From positions 167,766 to 231,765 of the forward strand of contig NZ_JAPDDP010000001.1 of the NCBI RefSeq assembly GCF_027587195.1: 64,000 nt of DNA. Direction: 5' to 3'. A program made the translations under genes and the position numbers. The notes under the pieces were generated by a model, which saw only the letters and a program-made list of their open reading frames with translations, searched no databases and was not told where the DNA came from. Below are positions 8,105 to 16,296 of this stretch, piece by piece. The stretch comes from Solirubrobacter phytolaccae. GTDB taxonomy: Bacteria > Actinomycetota > Thermoleophilia > Solirubrobacterales > Solirubrobacteraceae. The first letter of the stretch is position 1. The number at the start of each line of letters is the position of its first letter.

Positions 8105-9652
8105 TCAGGTGAGCGCCGCGACCAGCGCGGCGAGGTTCGGCGTCCCGAGCCCCGTGACCATGTCGTACCCGGGGCCCGCCGCGTAGCCGCCGTTGGAGCC
8201 GCTCGTCACGTCCCGGAACGCCGCCGTCCCCGCCAGCGGGTACAGCAGCGGACCCAGGAAGGGGAGGGGAGGCTTGCCCACGTTCGCGCGCGCCTCGTTC
8301 AGGCGCGCGCAGAACCCCGCCCAGATCGGCGTGGACCAGCTGGTCCCGCCGATCGGCTGGCGCATCCCCTCGAACACCGACAGCCCGCCGGTCTCCGGAT
8401 CCGCGACCAGGCTCACGTCCGGCACCAGCCGCTCCGTCCCGTCCGGCACGCCCGCGCCCTGCTGCCACGCGGGCCGCGGGAAGACCGCGCTCTTGCCGCC
8501 GCCGCTGCCCGACCACGCCGTCTCCTCGACGACCGTCCCGTCCTCGTCGAGCCGCAGCGTCGTCCCGCCGACCGCGATCACGTACGGGTCGGACGCCTGG
8601 TACTCGACCTGCAGCGCCCCCGTCGCGCTCTGCCCACCCGCGTCCGGCATCGCCCCCGCGTCCCCACTGGCCACGAACACGTTCACGCCCGCCGCGGCGA
8701 GCCGGAGGAACTTCTCATGCTGCACCGCGATCTCCGCATGCGCCGAGCCGAAGTTGCTCTCGCCCAGCCCGAAGCTCACCGACACCTGCCGCATCCCGGG
8801 CACCTCGGCGAGGTCGTCGATGATCCGATCCAGCGCGTGATCGATCGACGCCGCCGACAGCGTCCCGGCCGCGTACAGCCGGACCGTCGCCCCCGGCGCG
8901 ACGCCGCTCGCCCACTGGACGTCCAACGTCTCCTCACCCTCCGGCGCCGGCAGCGGCTGCTTGCCCGCGAGATTCACCTTCGTGACGCGCTTGAGCGTCG
9001 CGGGTTGCCCGTTGGCGCTCCAGAACGCCTTCAGGTCGCCGGCGTCGGGGAACGTGTCGATCAGCACGGCAATCACCTGACCCGTTCCCGTAGCCTCGAG
9101 CTCGCGCGCGCCGTACGCGGCGAGGACGTCTTCGACCAGATAGCCGTCGGGCCGCTTCGCGTGGGGGCGGGTCTCCGTCGTCGTGTGCTCGTGCTTGCGA
9201 GCCTGGCGGTGCGGCTGCAGGCCGATGATCGCTCGCACGTCCCGCGCGAGGTCCTCCGGCAGGCTGGGCGCGTTGCGCGCCGCCGGATGCGTCCTCCCGC
9301 GGCGCGTGACGGTCGCGAACTCGACCTTCAGGCTGCGCTCGATCGTGTCGAGCGGGGCCTCGGCGTACACCGACGTGTTGTCGGCGCTCACGTGTTTGAT
9401 CTCGAAGCCCTGGCTCTTCAGCCAGTCCGTGAGCTTGGCGACGGTGTCGTCCGGCAGCCCGAAGTCGTTGCTCAGCGCCTCGGGTGCGATCACCTCTCCG
9501 CGGGCGACGGCCGCCTCGAGCGCGTGTCGATGCTCGGCGGGAACCTTCAGCGCGAAGTGCAGCTTCAGGCGCTGGGACGGATCATCTGGCCGCGACTGGG
9601 CGTGGTCCGGAAGCGGAGCGACGCTGTCGTGGAGAACCGTACGGTCGACCAT
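8105..9652 (-). CDS. S53 (sedolisin/kumamolisin-like) serine-carboxyl peptidase
   Basis: 515 residues. Residues 1-155 are a pro-domain of the pro-kumamolisin type (ALKVPAEHRHALEAAV, LPDDTVAKLTDWLKSQGF). The catalytic domain has the family's Glu/Asp pair in EGEETLDVQWASG (near 240), the oxyanion Asp in VASGDAG (near 327) and the nucleophile Ser in GGTSWSTP (near 436). The C-terminal calcium site is RDVTSG followed by GPGYDMVTGLGTP. S53 enzymes are acid endopeptidases that mature by cleaving the pro-domain. No signal peptide precedes the pro-domain, which is common in bacterial relatives but leaves the export route open. A TACGGT hexamer (9659-9664 on this strand) lies six bases before the ATG, suggesting a leaderless transcript. 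It is convergent with the phospholipase operon. Confidence 0.93.
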   Translation of the reverse strand: MVDRTVLHDSVAPLPDHAQSRPDDPSQRLKLHFALKVPAEHRHALEAAVARGEVIAPEALSNDFGLPDDTVAKLTDWLKSQGFEIKHVSADNTSVYAEAPLDTIERSLKVEFATVTRRGRTHPAARNAPSLPEDLARDVRAIIGLQPHRQARKHEHTTTETRPHAKRPDGYLVEDVLAAYGARELEATGTGQVIAVLIDTFPDAGDLKAFWSANGQPATLKRVTKVNLAGKQPLPAPEGEETLDVQWASGVAPGATVRLYAAGTLSAASIDHALDRIIDDLAEVPGMRQVSVSFGLGESNFGSAHAEIAVQHEKFLRLAAAGVNVFVASGDAGAMPDAGGQSATGALQVEYQASDPYVIAVGGTTLRLDEDGTVVEETAWSGSGGGKSAVFPRPAWQQGAGVPDGTERLVPDVSLVADPETGGLSVFEGMRQPIGGTSWSTPIWAGFCARLNEARANVGKPPLPFLGPLLYPLAGTAAFRDVTSGSNGGYAAGPGYDMVTGLGTPNLAALVAALT

Positions 9653-9754
9653 GCCGCGACCGTACCAGTGATCTTGAACGTGCTAATAACGCAACTTAGT
9701 AGAAGTCTCCACTGGTGTCGCGCTGCGGGGTGGATGTTCGCGCTCGGTGGGCGA

Positions 9755-9769
9755 CACGCGGATTATGAT
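9755..9769 (+). repeat. attL core: left copy of the 15-bp direct repeat
   Basis: CACGCGGATTATGAT occurs here and again at 18396-18410, identical and in the same orientation. Read on the minus strand it matches the segment running 3' from a CAU anticodon in actinobacterial tRNA genes (TCATAATCCGCGTG). It marks the probable left boundary of the integrated element. Confidence 0.72.
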
Positions 9770-9789
9770 GGCGCCCAACCGCTCATATT

Positions 9790-9807
9790 TTGGCTCTGTA
9801 GAGCCAA
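9790..9807. promoter_or_regulatory. 18-bp palindrome, possible operator
   Basis: TTGGCTCT-GT-AGAGCCAA is a perfect 8-bp inverted repeat around a 2-bp centre. It lies just inside the left end of the element and upstream of the HTH regulator. It could be an operator for that regulator or an excision-factor site; the sequence alone does not decide. Confidence 0.4.
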
Positions 9808-9824
9808 GTACGGTCGGGTAAACC

Positions 9825-9878
9825 ATGTCCCGAAGGGGTCAGATTTGCCGTGTCGGGGACACGGTTCGGGACACGATC
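9825..9878. promoter_or_regulatory. left arm-type integrase sites
   Basis: Three related sites: ATGTCCCGAA at 9825-9834 (inverted form of TTCGGGACAT), TCGGGGACACGG at 9853-9864 and TTCGGGACACGATC at 9865-9878. The direct forms TTCGGGACAT and TTCGGGACACGGTC recur at 18287-18296 and 18298-18311. Repeats of this kind inside both ends of an element are typical binding sites for the N-terminal domain of tyrosine integrases. Confidence 0.6.
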
Positions 9879-9963
9879 TGGTGGAGCACAGATTCGGTGT
9901 GATCACGTCTGCTCGACGGCGCGCTGTAATCAGTCGGCTCAAGTCGGAGCCGGTGTTGTCCGA

Positions 9964-9969
9964 TATGGT
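9964..9969 (+). promoter_or_regulatory. probable -10 element for the regulator-kinase-TPR operon
   Basis: TATGGT fits the TAnnnT hexamer seen before many starts in this window. It would place transcription start near 9976, giving a leader of about 25 nt before the ATG at 10002, with a weak AGGA at 9985-9988. Confidence 0.4.
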
Positions 9970-10001
9970 CTACGTTGACCTCTCAGGACAACATCCGTAC
10001 T

Positions 10002-10301
10002 ATGGATCGCATGGATCAACCGCCTCTCCACGATCTCCTCAGAGGTTTGCGCGAGAGCCGGGGACGAACGCTGCGACAGGCTGCGCGAGATCTCGATTTT
10101 GATCCGGCGTATCTCTCTCGGGTTGAGCGAGGCGAGAAGCCGGTGTCGGGTGATCTGCTACAGCGCGCGTCGAACTACTACGACGTGCCCGAAGAGCTGC
10201 TCTCGCTTTCCCGCGGGGTTGTTCCTCAGGACATAATTGCCGTCCTTCAGCGCCACCCCGAGCTGCTGCTTGAGTTGAGGGAGCGATTTGGAGCCAGCTG
10301 A
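10002..10301 (+). CDS. XRE-family HTH regulator
   Basis: 99 residues from the ATG at 10002; a TTG at 9975 and an ATG at 10011 are alternative starts. Residues about 8-65 form a Cro/C1 helix-turn-helix domain: LHDLLRGLRESRGRTLRQAA, then FDPAYLSRVERGEKPVSGDL and YYDVPEELL. The C-terminal 30 residues are helical. The gene overlaps the kinase by 14 bp, so it is the first gene of a three-gene operon and probably controls it, perhaps through the palindrome at 9790-9807. Such regulators often keep defence or toxin modules silent; that role is inferred from context. Confidence 0.85.
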   Translation: MDRMDQPPLHDLLRGLRESRGRTLRQAARDLDFDPAYLSRVERGEKPVSGDLLQRASNYYDVPEELLSLSRGVVPQDIIAVLQRHPELLLELRERFGAS

Positions 10302-11388
10302 AATCGCCTTGTTCCTCGGCGAGACGCTCACAGGCGGCTATAAGCCTGCGGCCTTCCTTTCAGCGGGAGCATTCTGTGGCGCGTTCGAGGCCGTGGATCC
10401 TGCCTCGGGCGCTGCCGTTGCCATCAAGCTGCGCAAGGTCAGTCGACCGAGCCCGGATGCGGATCGCGAGTTCCGCGACGAAGTTGCAATGCTCAGGCGG
10501 CTGAACGGCTGCGACTGTGTTGTAGACGTGCTCGACAGCGGTCAGCACACCATCAACCTGCAGCATCCGGCGACCGGTGGCCAGTTCCCGGTCACGGCTG
10601 AGTTCGCGGTACTCGAACTTGCCGCCGGGTCGCTGACGCAGTTGCTGCTCGCCGCCCCCGATCTCGGCTGGCCCGAGCGCCTGAAGCTGTTTCGGGACGT
10701 TGTGAAGGGGATCCATCAGATGCATCTCCGCGAGATCGTCCATCGTGATCTCAAAGCCGAGAACGTCTTGCTCTTCGAGCAGCCGTCTCGAGCGAAGGTC
10801 GCGGACCTCGGGCGAGCACACGACACCAGTGAGCCCCCGAGGTTCGCCGTTGAGGCCTATCTCATGGGTCGTGGCGACCCACGTTTCGCCCCGCTCGAGT
10901 TCCTTTGGGGGCAAGGAACGCAGGGTCGAGACTCGCAGGCGCTCGCTGATCTCTATTTGCTCGGCTCGCTTTTCTTCGAGGTCGCTACGGGGGTTGGCAT
11001 CACGGCGTTGATAACCAACGACCCACTGGCGATCATGGGCGCAAATGTACATCTGACGGAAGCTGAGAGAGCCGAGGCCTGGCGGCATGCAATCCCTTGG
11101 TTGCGGGATGGGTCTCAGAACGCTCACGAGACGTTCGCGCTGCAAGTCCCGGCTCCGATCCGGCTGCGCGCGACGGAACTTTTGTCGCTGCTGACGGAGC
11201 CGGCTCCCAACGCGCGCGTCCCAAGTCCGCGCGGCGGGAAACGACAGCACGGGCCATGGAACCTCGAATGGATGCTGGCCTGGGTTGACAGCATGCGACG
11301 GGTCATCGACCCAACGCAGCGACGCGCCTACTTGGCGGGACGTCCCCGAACCACGAAATCATCTCGTCCTCGAACCCGAAAGCTATGA
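10288..11388 (+). CDS. Ser/Thr protein kinase-like protein
   Basis: 366 residues, TTG start overlapping the regulator's end by 14 bp. Kinase landmarks: glycine-rich strand GAFCGAFEAV near 28-37, catalytic Lys in VAIKL near 46, HRDLKAEN near 152-159 with catalytic Asp, and a DLG (usually DFG) near 174. The activation region is GDPRFAPLEFLWG, and DLYLLGSLFFEVATG marks helix F. The C-terminal 80 residues are unlike standard kinases, with a basic tail (SSRPRTRKL). There is no transmembrane segment, so unlike PknB-type receptors it is cytosolic. All catalytic residues are present, so it is probably active. Base composition is less GC-rich than the host genes. It is sandwiched between a regulator and a TPR protein in a mobile element. 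Confidence 0.88.
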   Translation: MEPAEIALFLGETLTGGYKPAAFLSAGAFCGAFEAVDPASGAAVAIKLRKVSRPSPDADREFRDEVAMLRRLNGCDCVVDVLDSGQHTINLQHPATGGQFPVTAEFAVLELAAGSLTQLLLAAPDLGWPERLKLFRDVVKGIHQMHLREIVHRDLKAENVLLFEQPSRAKVADLGRAHDTSEPPRFAVEAYLMGRGDPRFAPLEFLWGQGTQGRDSQALADLYLLGSLFFEVATGVGITALITNDPLAIMGANVHLTEAERAEAWRHAIPWLRDGSQNAHETFALQVPAPIRLRATELLSLLTEPAPNARVPSPRGGKRQHGPWNLEWMLAWVDSMRRVIDPTQRRAYLAGRPRTTKSSRPRTRKL

Positions 11389-13070
11389 ACTCCGCTTTGG
11401 ATATCCCCGAGCAGCTCGCAACGCCATTTGCGTTCCGCGCTACGGGACCGACCCTGTTCGGAAGTGAGCTGCCTCGGCCGAACAACACCGAGCAGAACCA
11501 GCCGCCGAGCCACCTCGTCGAGGCGCGTCGCCTCGTCGACCGTCACCCAGACAGTGCGATCGCGTGGGCGCGGCTCGCGCAGTCTGCCCAGGCGAGCGCC
11601 GACATCGAGCAGTCCCTCGATGCTGCCGGCAAAGCGCTGGCCATGGGTATTAGTCAGCTTTCGCGCCCCGCGATTCACGCAGCGGTGACCGTCTTGGCCT
11701 CTTACGGCCGCACGGAGACCGTCTTCCAGGCGCTGCAAAGCCACGGGGCGAACTCGATCCCCAACGACTTGCGACTCTGGATGGCGATTGAGACCAAGGA
11801 CGAAACCTGCATCGAGCAGATCGTTTCCGAGGCGCAGTCACCAACAGCGTTGGTGACGCGCGGTTGGGTTGCGATTACCAGAGGGCGGTACCAAGACGCG
11901 ATCCGGGACCTGCGAGCGGCCCAGGCAACTGGTGCGACCGGTCCGGGGCTCTTGATGAATCTCGGGTATGCGCACGCGGCGGTTGGCAACCTTGAGAAAG
12001 CCATCAAAATCACACGTCAGGCGGCTGCGCTTGCCCCCAACGACCGGGGAATCAGCCTCAATCTCGCTGGCTTTCAGCGCGCGCTCGGTCATCACGAGGC
12101 CGCCGTCGACGAGATCAGGCGCGTGGCGGGCGCTCGTCCGGACATCGAGCTCGCGCTCGTGTTGGCTGATTTTTTGCTCGAAGCTGGAGAGGCTGGAAAG
12201 GCACACGATGTGCTTCAGCGGGTGCGTACATCACGAGAGTGGGCGCATGCCGACCGAACGCGCCGAAGCGAACTCGAGGCGAATCTCGCGTTCCTGCGCT
12301 GGAGCACACGGCGGCAGGACCGCACCGCGACGCTTGCAGTGGTACTCCGCGCGCTTGCCAGCTGCGAGCACAGCAGCCTCGCGATCGGAAACCTGCTGAT
12401 GAATCTTGTTCGAGACCCGCCAGAGGCGCCTGTGCTTGCCGCGGAGATCGCGCGGCTAGCGACAAAACACCCGGAAGACAGTCTGTTGAGCCTGCGCTTC
12501 CACCACGCCGTTGTCATGCGTGACGCGCATGCTGCCGCGGCGTATGCGTGTGCCTGGGCTGAAAGTGACATCTTTAACTCGACCGCCGCGTCGCTCGCGA
12601 TTCACCTTCTAACAGACGCTGAAGGCCGGGCACCAGAGGCAGCGGAACTTGGGTTGAAGGCGATTCGGCGCGCTCCCGCCGACCCCCTTCTGCTCAACAA
12701 CACCGCCTACGCACTATGTCTCGCCGGGCGTCCCGCTGAGGCAAAGCGCCTGATCGCGAGCACGAAGACCGCCGCCGGACAGCGTGTGGCTCTTCGGGCA
12801 ACCGAGGCGCTAGCCGATCTGATGCTCGGCAACTGCGAGCAGGGGCAAGCCGGATATCGGGAAGCGCAGCGCCTTGCCCGTGAGCAAGGACGACCTGACC
12901 TCGAAGCGTTGGCGGCGCTGAACATGGCCCTGGCGATGCGCCGCGCACCCGGATGTAAGGACGAGATGGAGCTTCCCACAATCCCTGAGCAATGGAAGGA
13001 GTCACCGACCTTTTGGATGGTGTCGCATCGCGTGAGGCGGGAGCTCGATGTCGATTCTGGAGAGCGGTAG
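11385..13070 (+). CDS. TPR-repeat protein, partner of the kinase
   Basis: 561 residues, ATGA overlap with the kinase stop. The chain is helical, with recognisable TPR units: LLMNLGYAHAAVGNLEKAI near 195, SLNLAGFQRALGHHEAAVDE near 225, ALVLADFLLEAGEAGKAHDV near 255, and LLNNTAYALCLAGRPAEAKR near 435. Residues 1-45 are a Pro/Asn-rich lead-in. There is no catalytic motif, signal peptide or membrane segment. TPR arrays bind partners, so sensing or scaffolding for the kinase is the natural inference from the coupled genes. GC content is low for this genome (34 of 60 bases in 12181-12240). The family is not one I recognise as a named defence protein. Confidence 0.8.
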   Translation: MNSALDIPEQLATPFAFRATGPTLFGSELPRPNNTEQNQPPSHLVEARRLVDRHPDSAIAWARLAQSAQASADIEQSLDAAGKALAMGISQLSRPAIHAAVTVLASYGRTETVFQALQSHGANSIPNDLRLWMAIETKDETCIEQIVSEAQSPTALVTRGWVAITRGRYQDAIRDLRAAQATGATGPGLLMNLGYAHAAVGNLEKAIKITRQAAALAPNDRGISLNLAGFQRALGHHEAAVDEIRRVAGARPDIELALVLADFLLEAGEAGKAHDVLQRVRTSREWAHADRTRRSELEANLAFLRWSTRRQDRTATLAVVLRALASCEHSSLAIGNLLMNLVRDPPEAPVLAAEIARLATKHPEDSLLSLRFHHAVVMRDAHAAAAYACAWAESDIFNSTAASLAIHLLTDAEGRAPEAAELGLKAIRRAPADPLLLNNTAYALCLAGRPAEAKRLIASTKTAAGQRVALRATEALADLMLGNCEQGQAGYREAQRLAREQGRPDLEALAALNMALAMRRAPGCKDEMELPTIPEQWKESPTFWMVSHRVRRELDVDSGER

Positions 13071-13128
13071 CGTGTCCGGACCCGCTGCCGCGTCCCAGGC
13101 GGCAGCACATCGCTGAGGCATGCGCCGG

Positions 13129-14868
13129 TCACGCGACCGGAATGCCAAGTCGGTTCGGGTCATGAGTCCAAGCGGCGATCTCCTCGAGGAATTGCCACAC
13201 GTCGCCAGCACCAGGTGGGACATAAGTCTCTGTTCCCAGCGTTCCTAGTCGCACCAGCATTTCGGTTACCCAGCGCTGCTTGTTGGTGACACCGAGTGGC
13301 GGCAGCCAGTTCTCGAGTTCTCCCACAGGAACCACGAAAACGCCGTACTGTGCGAGTTCGGCGAGGAACGCGCGCACGGTTTCGCGCGGCGCTGCCTCGA
13401 GAGCATTGAGCCCAGCGCGTTTGATCCTGTACGGAGAGCCGTCCCCACCAACTCGACCAGCGCCCGCTAGAAGATTCCCGCACGCTGATCGACGCTGGTT
13501 CAGCGGGCCGGCTGTTCCGTCCTCGAGACCCAACGCACCGATGATGGCGCTCCAGCCGGAGCCCTCGATCAGGGTTTCCAAATCGACGACCATTGCGGCA
13601 GGGATCCCCAGACGTCTCAAGGGCGCGGCGATGGTGGGGATGGTCTGCCAGTTCTGGGCGTTGAGGAAAGTAGTGTCATCGGAACCGGTACGGTGTTCTG
13701 TCGCAAGTAGTCGGCGATTGATCTCCTCGTAAAACGCTCGGTCCGAATCTGCTTCGCATACAACGGTTGCCCGTGAGAACAACGCACGGAGTGCCTCGGC
13801 CGACCTTAGGAGCGGGTCTCGGGTCAACGCCGCAACGTCCGTGCCTCCAAGGACGCGCGCAGTCGCCACACCGGACTCGTATGTGAGCCTCACGATTGAT
13901 GTATCGGGGACTTCGGAGACGCACCCCATCAAGAACTCTGCGCTGTGGGTGGCCGCAACCAGGCTTGCTTGCCGTTCGCGAGCGACCTTCGCGAGATCCC
14001 CGCCGAGGCGGCGTGCCAGGGTCGGATGCAGGTACGCCTCCGGCTCGTCGACCAGCAAGACCCTGTGGGGAAGACTGAACACGGCGACGACGAGTCCCGT
14101 GTAGATCTGGATGCCATCGCTGAACGATTGGAGCGGTACCGCGGCTCGGTGGTACGCGATGACCTCCGGTGCGAGGCTGTCGACGGGACTCTCGGGCGGC
14201 GGTTGTTCGCTGAGGGACATCGACAGCGACGGAAGATCCGCAATGTTCACGACGAAGTGAAGGCCAGTGGCGGCGAGGATGAGGTCGCGGACGCGACGGT
14301 ATTTCCCGGGGTCGCGCCAGACGGCCATGACTGCGCTCGAAGGGCCGCGATCAAGCGATGTGACTTGCCGAGGGTCCGCAAGCGCAAACCGCTGCCGGCC
14401 GTCGAGACGCATACGGAAGTGCTGCATGATCATGGTTCGACAAAACTCGCCAAACTCGAGACCGAAGATGTTGATCAGCTGAATCGCGACTTCGCCCGGG
14501 CCTACGCTTGCGCCCGGCATCCCTTGCGTACCAACGGCCTCAGGTTGGAAGCTGTAGATCATCATCTGCTGATCGCTGAGGATCTGACCGGGGACTTCTC
14601 GCTCGGCGAGTTCGGCGCGTAGCTCCTCCTCGTCTGCTGGCCAGTCCGCGCTCGCGGCGGCGAGCACGTCTCCACCGGGCCACGGCGTCACCGGCGGAAC
14701 CTGTCCACCCGTACTCCACTGTTCGAGTTCTTTCAACAGCAGGCTCTTCCCGCTGTTGTTCGGCCCCACTACTACCGTCACATAGCTTGGCTCGAACTCG
14801 GTCGGGGGTTCGCTAGGCGCTGCGCCCGCGCGAAAGCGAATGCTTGTGAGGCGAAATCGTCCCGGCAT
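13129..14868 (-). CDS. OLD/PARIS-like ABC-type ATPase with C-terminal TOPRIM domain
   Basis: 579 residues. The N-terminal ATPase has Walker A GPNNSGKS (35-42), a degenerate signature LQSFSDGIQ, Walker B LLVDEPEAYLHP (near 270) and H-loop AATHSAEF (near 303), the AAA15/AAA21 arrangement of OLD proteins. From about 365 a TOPRIM-like domain follows: VVCEADSDRAFYEEI with its Glu, and AMVVDLETL where DLE stands for the usual DxD. OLD/GajA enzymes are nucleases; PARIS pairs or fuses a similar ATPase with a DUF4435 TOPRIM. No UvrD helicase (GajB) is adjacent, so this is not Gabija. It is convergent with the kinase operon. TACGCT at 14875-14880 (minus), six bases before the ATG, suggests a leaderless transcript. 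Confidence 0.82.
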   Translation of the reverse strand: MPGRFRLTSIRFRAGAAPSEPPTEFEPSYVTVVVGPNNSGKSLLLKELEQWSTGGQVPPVTPWPGGDVLAAASADWPADEEELRAELAEREVPGQILSDQQMMIYSFQPEAVGTQGMPGASVGPGEVAIQLINIFGLEFGEFCRTMIMQHFRMRLDGRQRFALADPRQVTSLDRGPSSAVMAVWRDPGKYRRVRDLILAATGLHFVVNIADLPSLSMSLSEQPPPESPVDSLAPEVIAYHRAAVPLQSFSDGIQIYTGLVVAVFSLPHRVLLVDEPEAYLHPTLARRLGGDLAKVARERQASLVAATHSAEFLMGCVSEVPDTSIVRLTYESGVATARVLGGTDVAALTRDPLLRSAEALRALFSRATVVCEADSDRAFYEEINRRLLATEHRTGSDDTTFLNAQNWQTIPTIAAPLRRLGIPAAMVVDLETLIEGSGWSAIIGALGLEDGTAGPLNQRRSACGNLLAGAGRVGGDGSPYRIKRAGLNALEAAPRETVRAFLAELAQYGVFVVPVGELENWLPPLGVTNKQRWVTEMLVRLGTLGTETYVPPGAGDVWQFLEEIAAWTHDPNRLGIPVA

Positions 14869-15172
14869 CCGCTAAGCGTAGAAGAAGCAATTTGAACTTG
14901 CTGACTTCTTGATTTGGATGGCGCTTAGCAAGCCATGCGTCCGGTGCGTCGCGCCCGCTTCTTCGCTCTCATGACCCGTAGCGAGGCGCTCACCCTCGGC
15001 GATGAACTCGCGAAACGACGACAGCGCACATCAGCTGCGCCGCGGTGCGGGGCGGGTCAAGCTCCTGGCCTCGCTAGTTCAAGCCGCCCGTGTTGAGATT
15101 GGCGCGCGCGCCGGCCCCGGGGCACCTCCCACTTCTCACGATCGTGTCGGCACGTCGGTTGTCTCCGGTCCT
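14869..15172. other. intergenic region between two divergent element genes
   Basis: No coding sequence is convincing. The region carries the ATPase promoter at its left edge and the promoter of the next gene at 15173-15178. An inverted pair (GCTAAGCG at 14871-14878, CGCTTAGC about 50 bp on) lies next to the ATPase start and could be an operator. The rest is featureless to me. Confidence 0.4.
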
Positions 15173-15178
15173 TAGGCT
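15173..15178 (+). promoter_or_regulatory. -10 element before the uORF and nuclease-like gene
   Basis: TAGGCT lies six bases before an ATG at 15185, the same geometry as other leaderless starts in this window. Transcription would begin at or next to that ATG. Confidence 0.5.
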
Positions 15179-15184
15179 CCCTGC

Positions 15185-15208
15185 ATGTTCGATGCGTGGC
15201 GGCCATGA
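15185..15208 (+). CDS. seven-codon upstream ORF (MFDAWRP)
   Basis: ATG at 15185, six bases after TAGGCT, opens a seven-codon frame. Its TGA overlaps the ATG at 15205 (ATGA). If transcription is leaderless, ribosomes would load here and re-initiate on the next gene, which has no Shine-Dalgarno sequence. It may act only as a translational coupling device. Alternatively the downstream gene starts at GTG 15196 and this frame is chance. Confidence 0.35.
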   Translation: MFDAWRP

Positions 15209-16092
15209 CTTGGGCACATTTCGAGGAGAAGGAGTTCGAGGTCGCGGCTGCGGTTGAACTCTCGCACGCCCCGTCAGGCCCCGGGTACGTGTTCTCGTCT
15301 GGGCAGGTGCTTGAGGAACTGTTGGGCTACGACGCCGCCGTCGCCCCGCCGATCGGCCATGTCGTGTGGCGTGTTCTGGGTGTGCGGAGACCGCGTGGCG
15401 TCGTGCTTATCCGAAGTCTCTGGGAACTCGGCCGGCGCCCGCCGGCGAGCCGCTTGCCGACCGTTCCCGTAAGCCTTGTCGTCCAGTACAAGCGCCCCGA
15501 GCATCTGCGCGGTGCTCGGGCGAAGCAGTGGGGGCTCTGGCACGCTCCCTACTTCCGGTTCACAACCGCACCTCGTCAGCAGGCCGTGCTGCTGCGACTG
15601 CATAAGCAGCTCGGCGCAGACGCACTGGTCCGCTACGCGTCCCCAGCCTTCTGGAGTCAGGGTGATCTCGAGGCCGCCATCGTCAGTCGCTCCGTGTTGA
15701 CTCAGACCGGCTTTGTAGGCCCTGATCGCCTGGCTGGGCACCGCGTTTGGACCTACGTCGGCCCAGGCCAGGATGGTCTCGCCAATCCGACTGGCCGGCG
15801 AACTCGATTCGAGTCGTTCGACGATCTGCGATCAGCTCGCGAGCGGTCCGCCGTTCCGCCGCCCGTTGGCGGCGAGCTTGTCCTTCGGCAATCCGTCGAG
15901 TCCCATCTGAAGCGGGTAGCAGCGGCGGCGCGGGAGCGCGAACCGCAGCTGCGAAGGTCGGTGGTTCGCTGGGCGGGGGACCTACAGCGGGAGGTCCCTG
16001 AGTTGGGGCCGACGCAGCGTGAAGCGATCGTCGATCTTGCGACCATAGTCACGGTTGTAGCGGCGTACGGAGCGTCGTGGCATCTGATTTAG
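15205..16092 (+). CDS. probable PD-(D/E)XK nuclease-like protein
   Basis: 295 residues from the ATG at 15205 (MTWAHFEEKEFEVAAAVEL); GTG at 15196 would add three residues. Near residue 89-98, SLVVQYKRPE looks like the core strand of the restriction-endonuclease fold with Q-x-K replacing E-x-K. It is followed by WHAPYFRFTTAPRQQAVLLR and ALVRYASPAFW, a pattern I recall in uncharacterised nuclease-like proteins of defence islands. An acidic partner may lie around LEELLGYDAA. The C-terminal 80 residues are helical. It is isolated in the element between the ATPase and the antitoxin. Nuclease activity is inferred, not shown; a non-catalytic DNA-binding role is possible. Confidence 0.55.
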   Translation: MTWAHFEEKEFEVAAAVELSHAPSGPGYVFSSGQVLEELLGYDAAVAPPIGHVVWRVLGVRRPRGVVLIRSLWELGRRPPASRLPTVPVSLVVQYKRPEHLRGARAKQWGLWHAPYFRFTTAPRQQAVLLRLHKQLGADALVRYASPAFWSQGDLEAAIVSRSVLTQTGFVGPDRLAGHRVWTYVGPGQDGLANPTGRRTRFESFDDLRSARERSAVPPPVGGELVLRQSVESHLKRVAAAAREREPQLRRSVVRWAGDLQREVPELGPTQREAIVDLATIVTVVAAYGASWHLI

Positions 16093-16221
16093 GCCCTCCG
16101 AGGAAATTGGCGACAGGGACAGTCGCGTGGGCCAGCTCGACGGGTCGAGCGCCGCGGAAGTGGACTGCGACTCGGCCGCTTAGACCGGGTCACGCGAATT
16201 CTGGGCGCGGCGAGCGGGACG

Positions 16222-16296
16222 TCAGCGTCGTCTGAGGGGATCAGATGGGATCGTCTTGCTGCGCTCGACGGCGGTGAGCACCCCGGTGTCGACTAT
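16222..16296 (-). pseudogene. remnant of a VapC (PIN-domain) toxin
   Basis: Directly after the antitoxin, in a frame overlapping its stop, the minus strand reads IVDTGVLTAVERS. This is the conserved first strand of PIN toxins (usually MIVDTGVLIAA). The start codon is ATA rather than ATG or GTG, and similarity ends after about 13 residues. A TGA follows at codon 25 and nothing PIN-like appears farther on. The VapC active site needs four acidic residues across about 130 residues; only the first Asp remains. This is a decayed toxin whose partner persists. Confidence 0.7.

Larger units (their letters stand above)
9653..9963. other. intergenic region containing the left end of the integrated element
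   Basis: No convincing gene lies here. It holds the sedolisin promoter (9659-9664), the left core repeat (9755-9769), an 18-bp palindrome (9790-9807) and arm-type integrase sites (9825-9878). The bases after 9770 are visibly less GC-rich than the flanking host DNA. Confidence 0.6.

Noticed and set aside
13129..14868. Gabija (GajA) assignment for the ATPase-TOPRIM gene
   Set aside because: No GajB-type UvrD helicase lies next to it; neighbours are a TPR gene and a nuclease-like gene.
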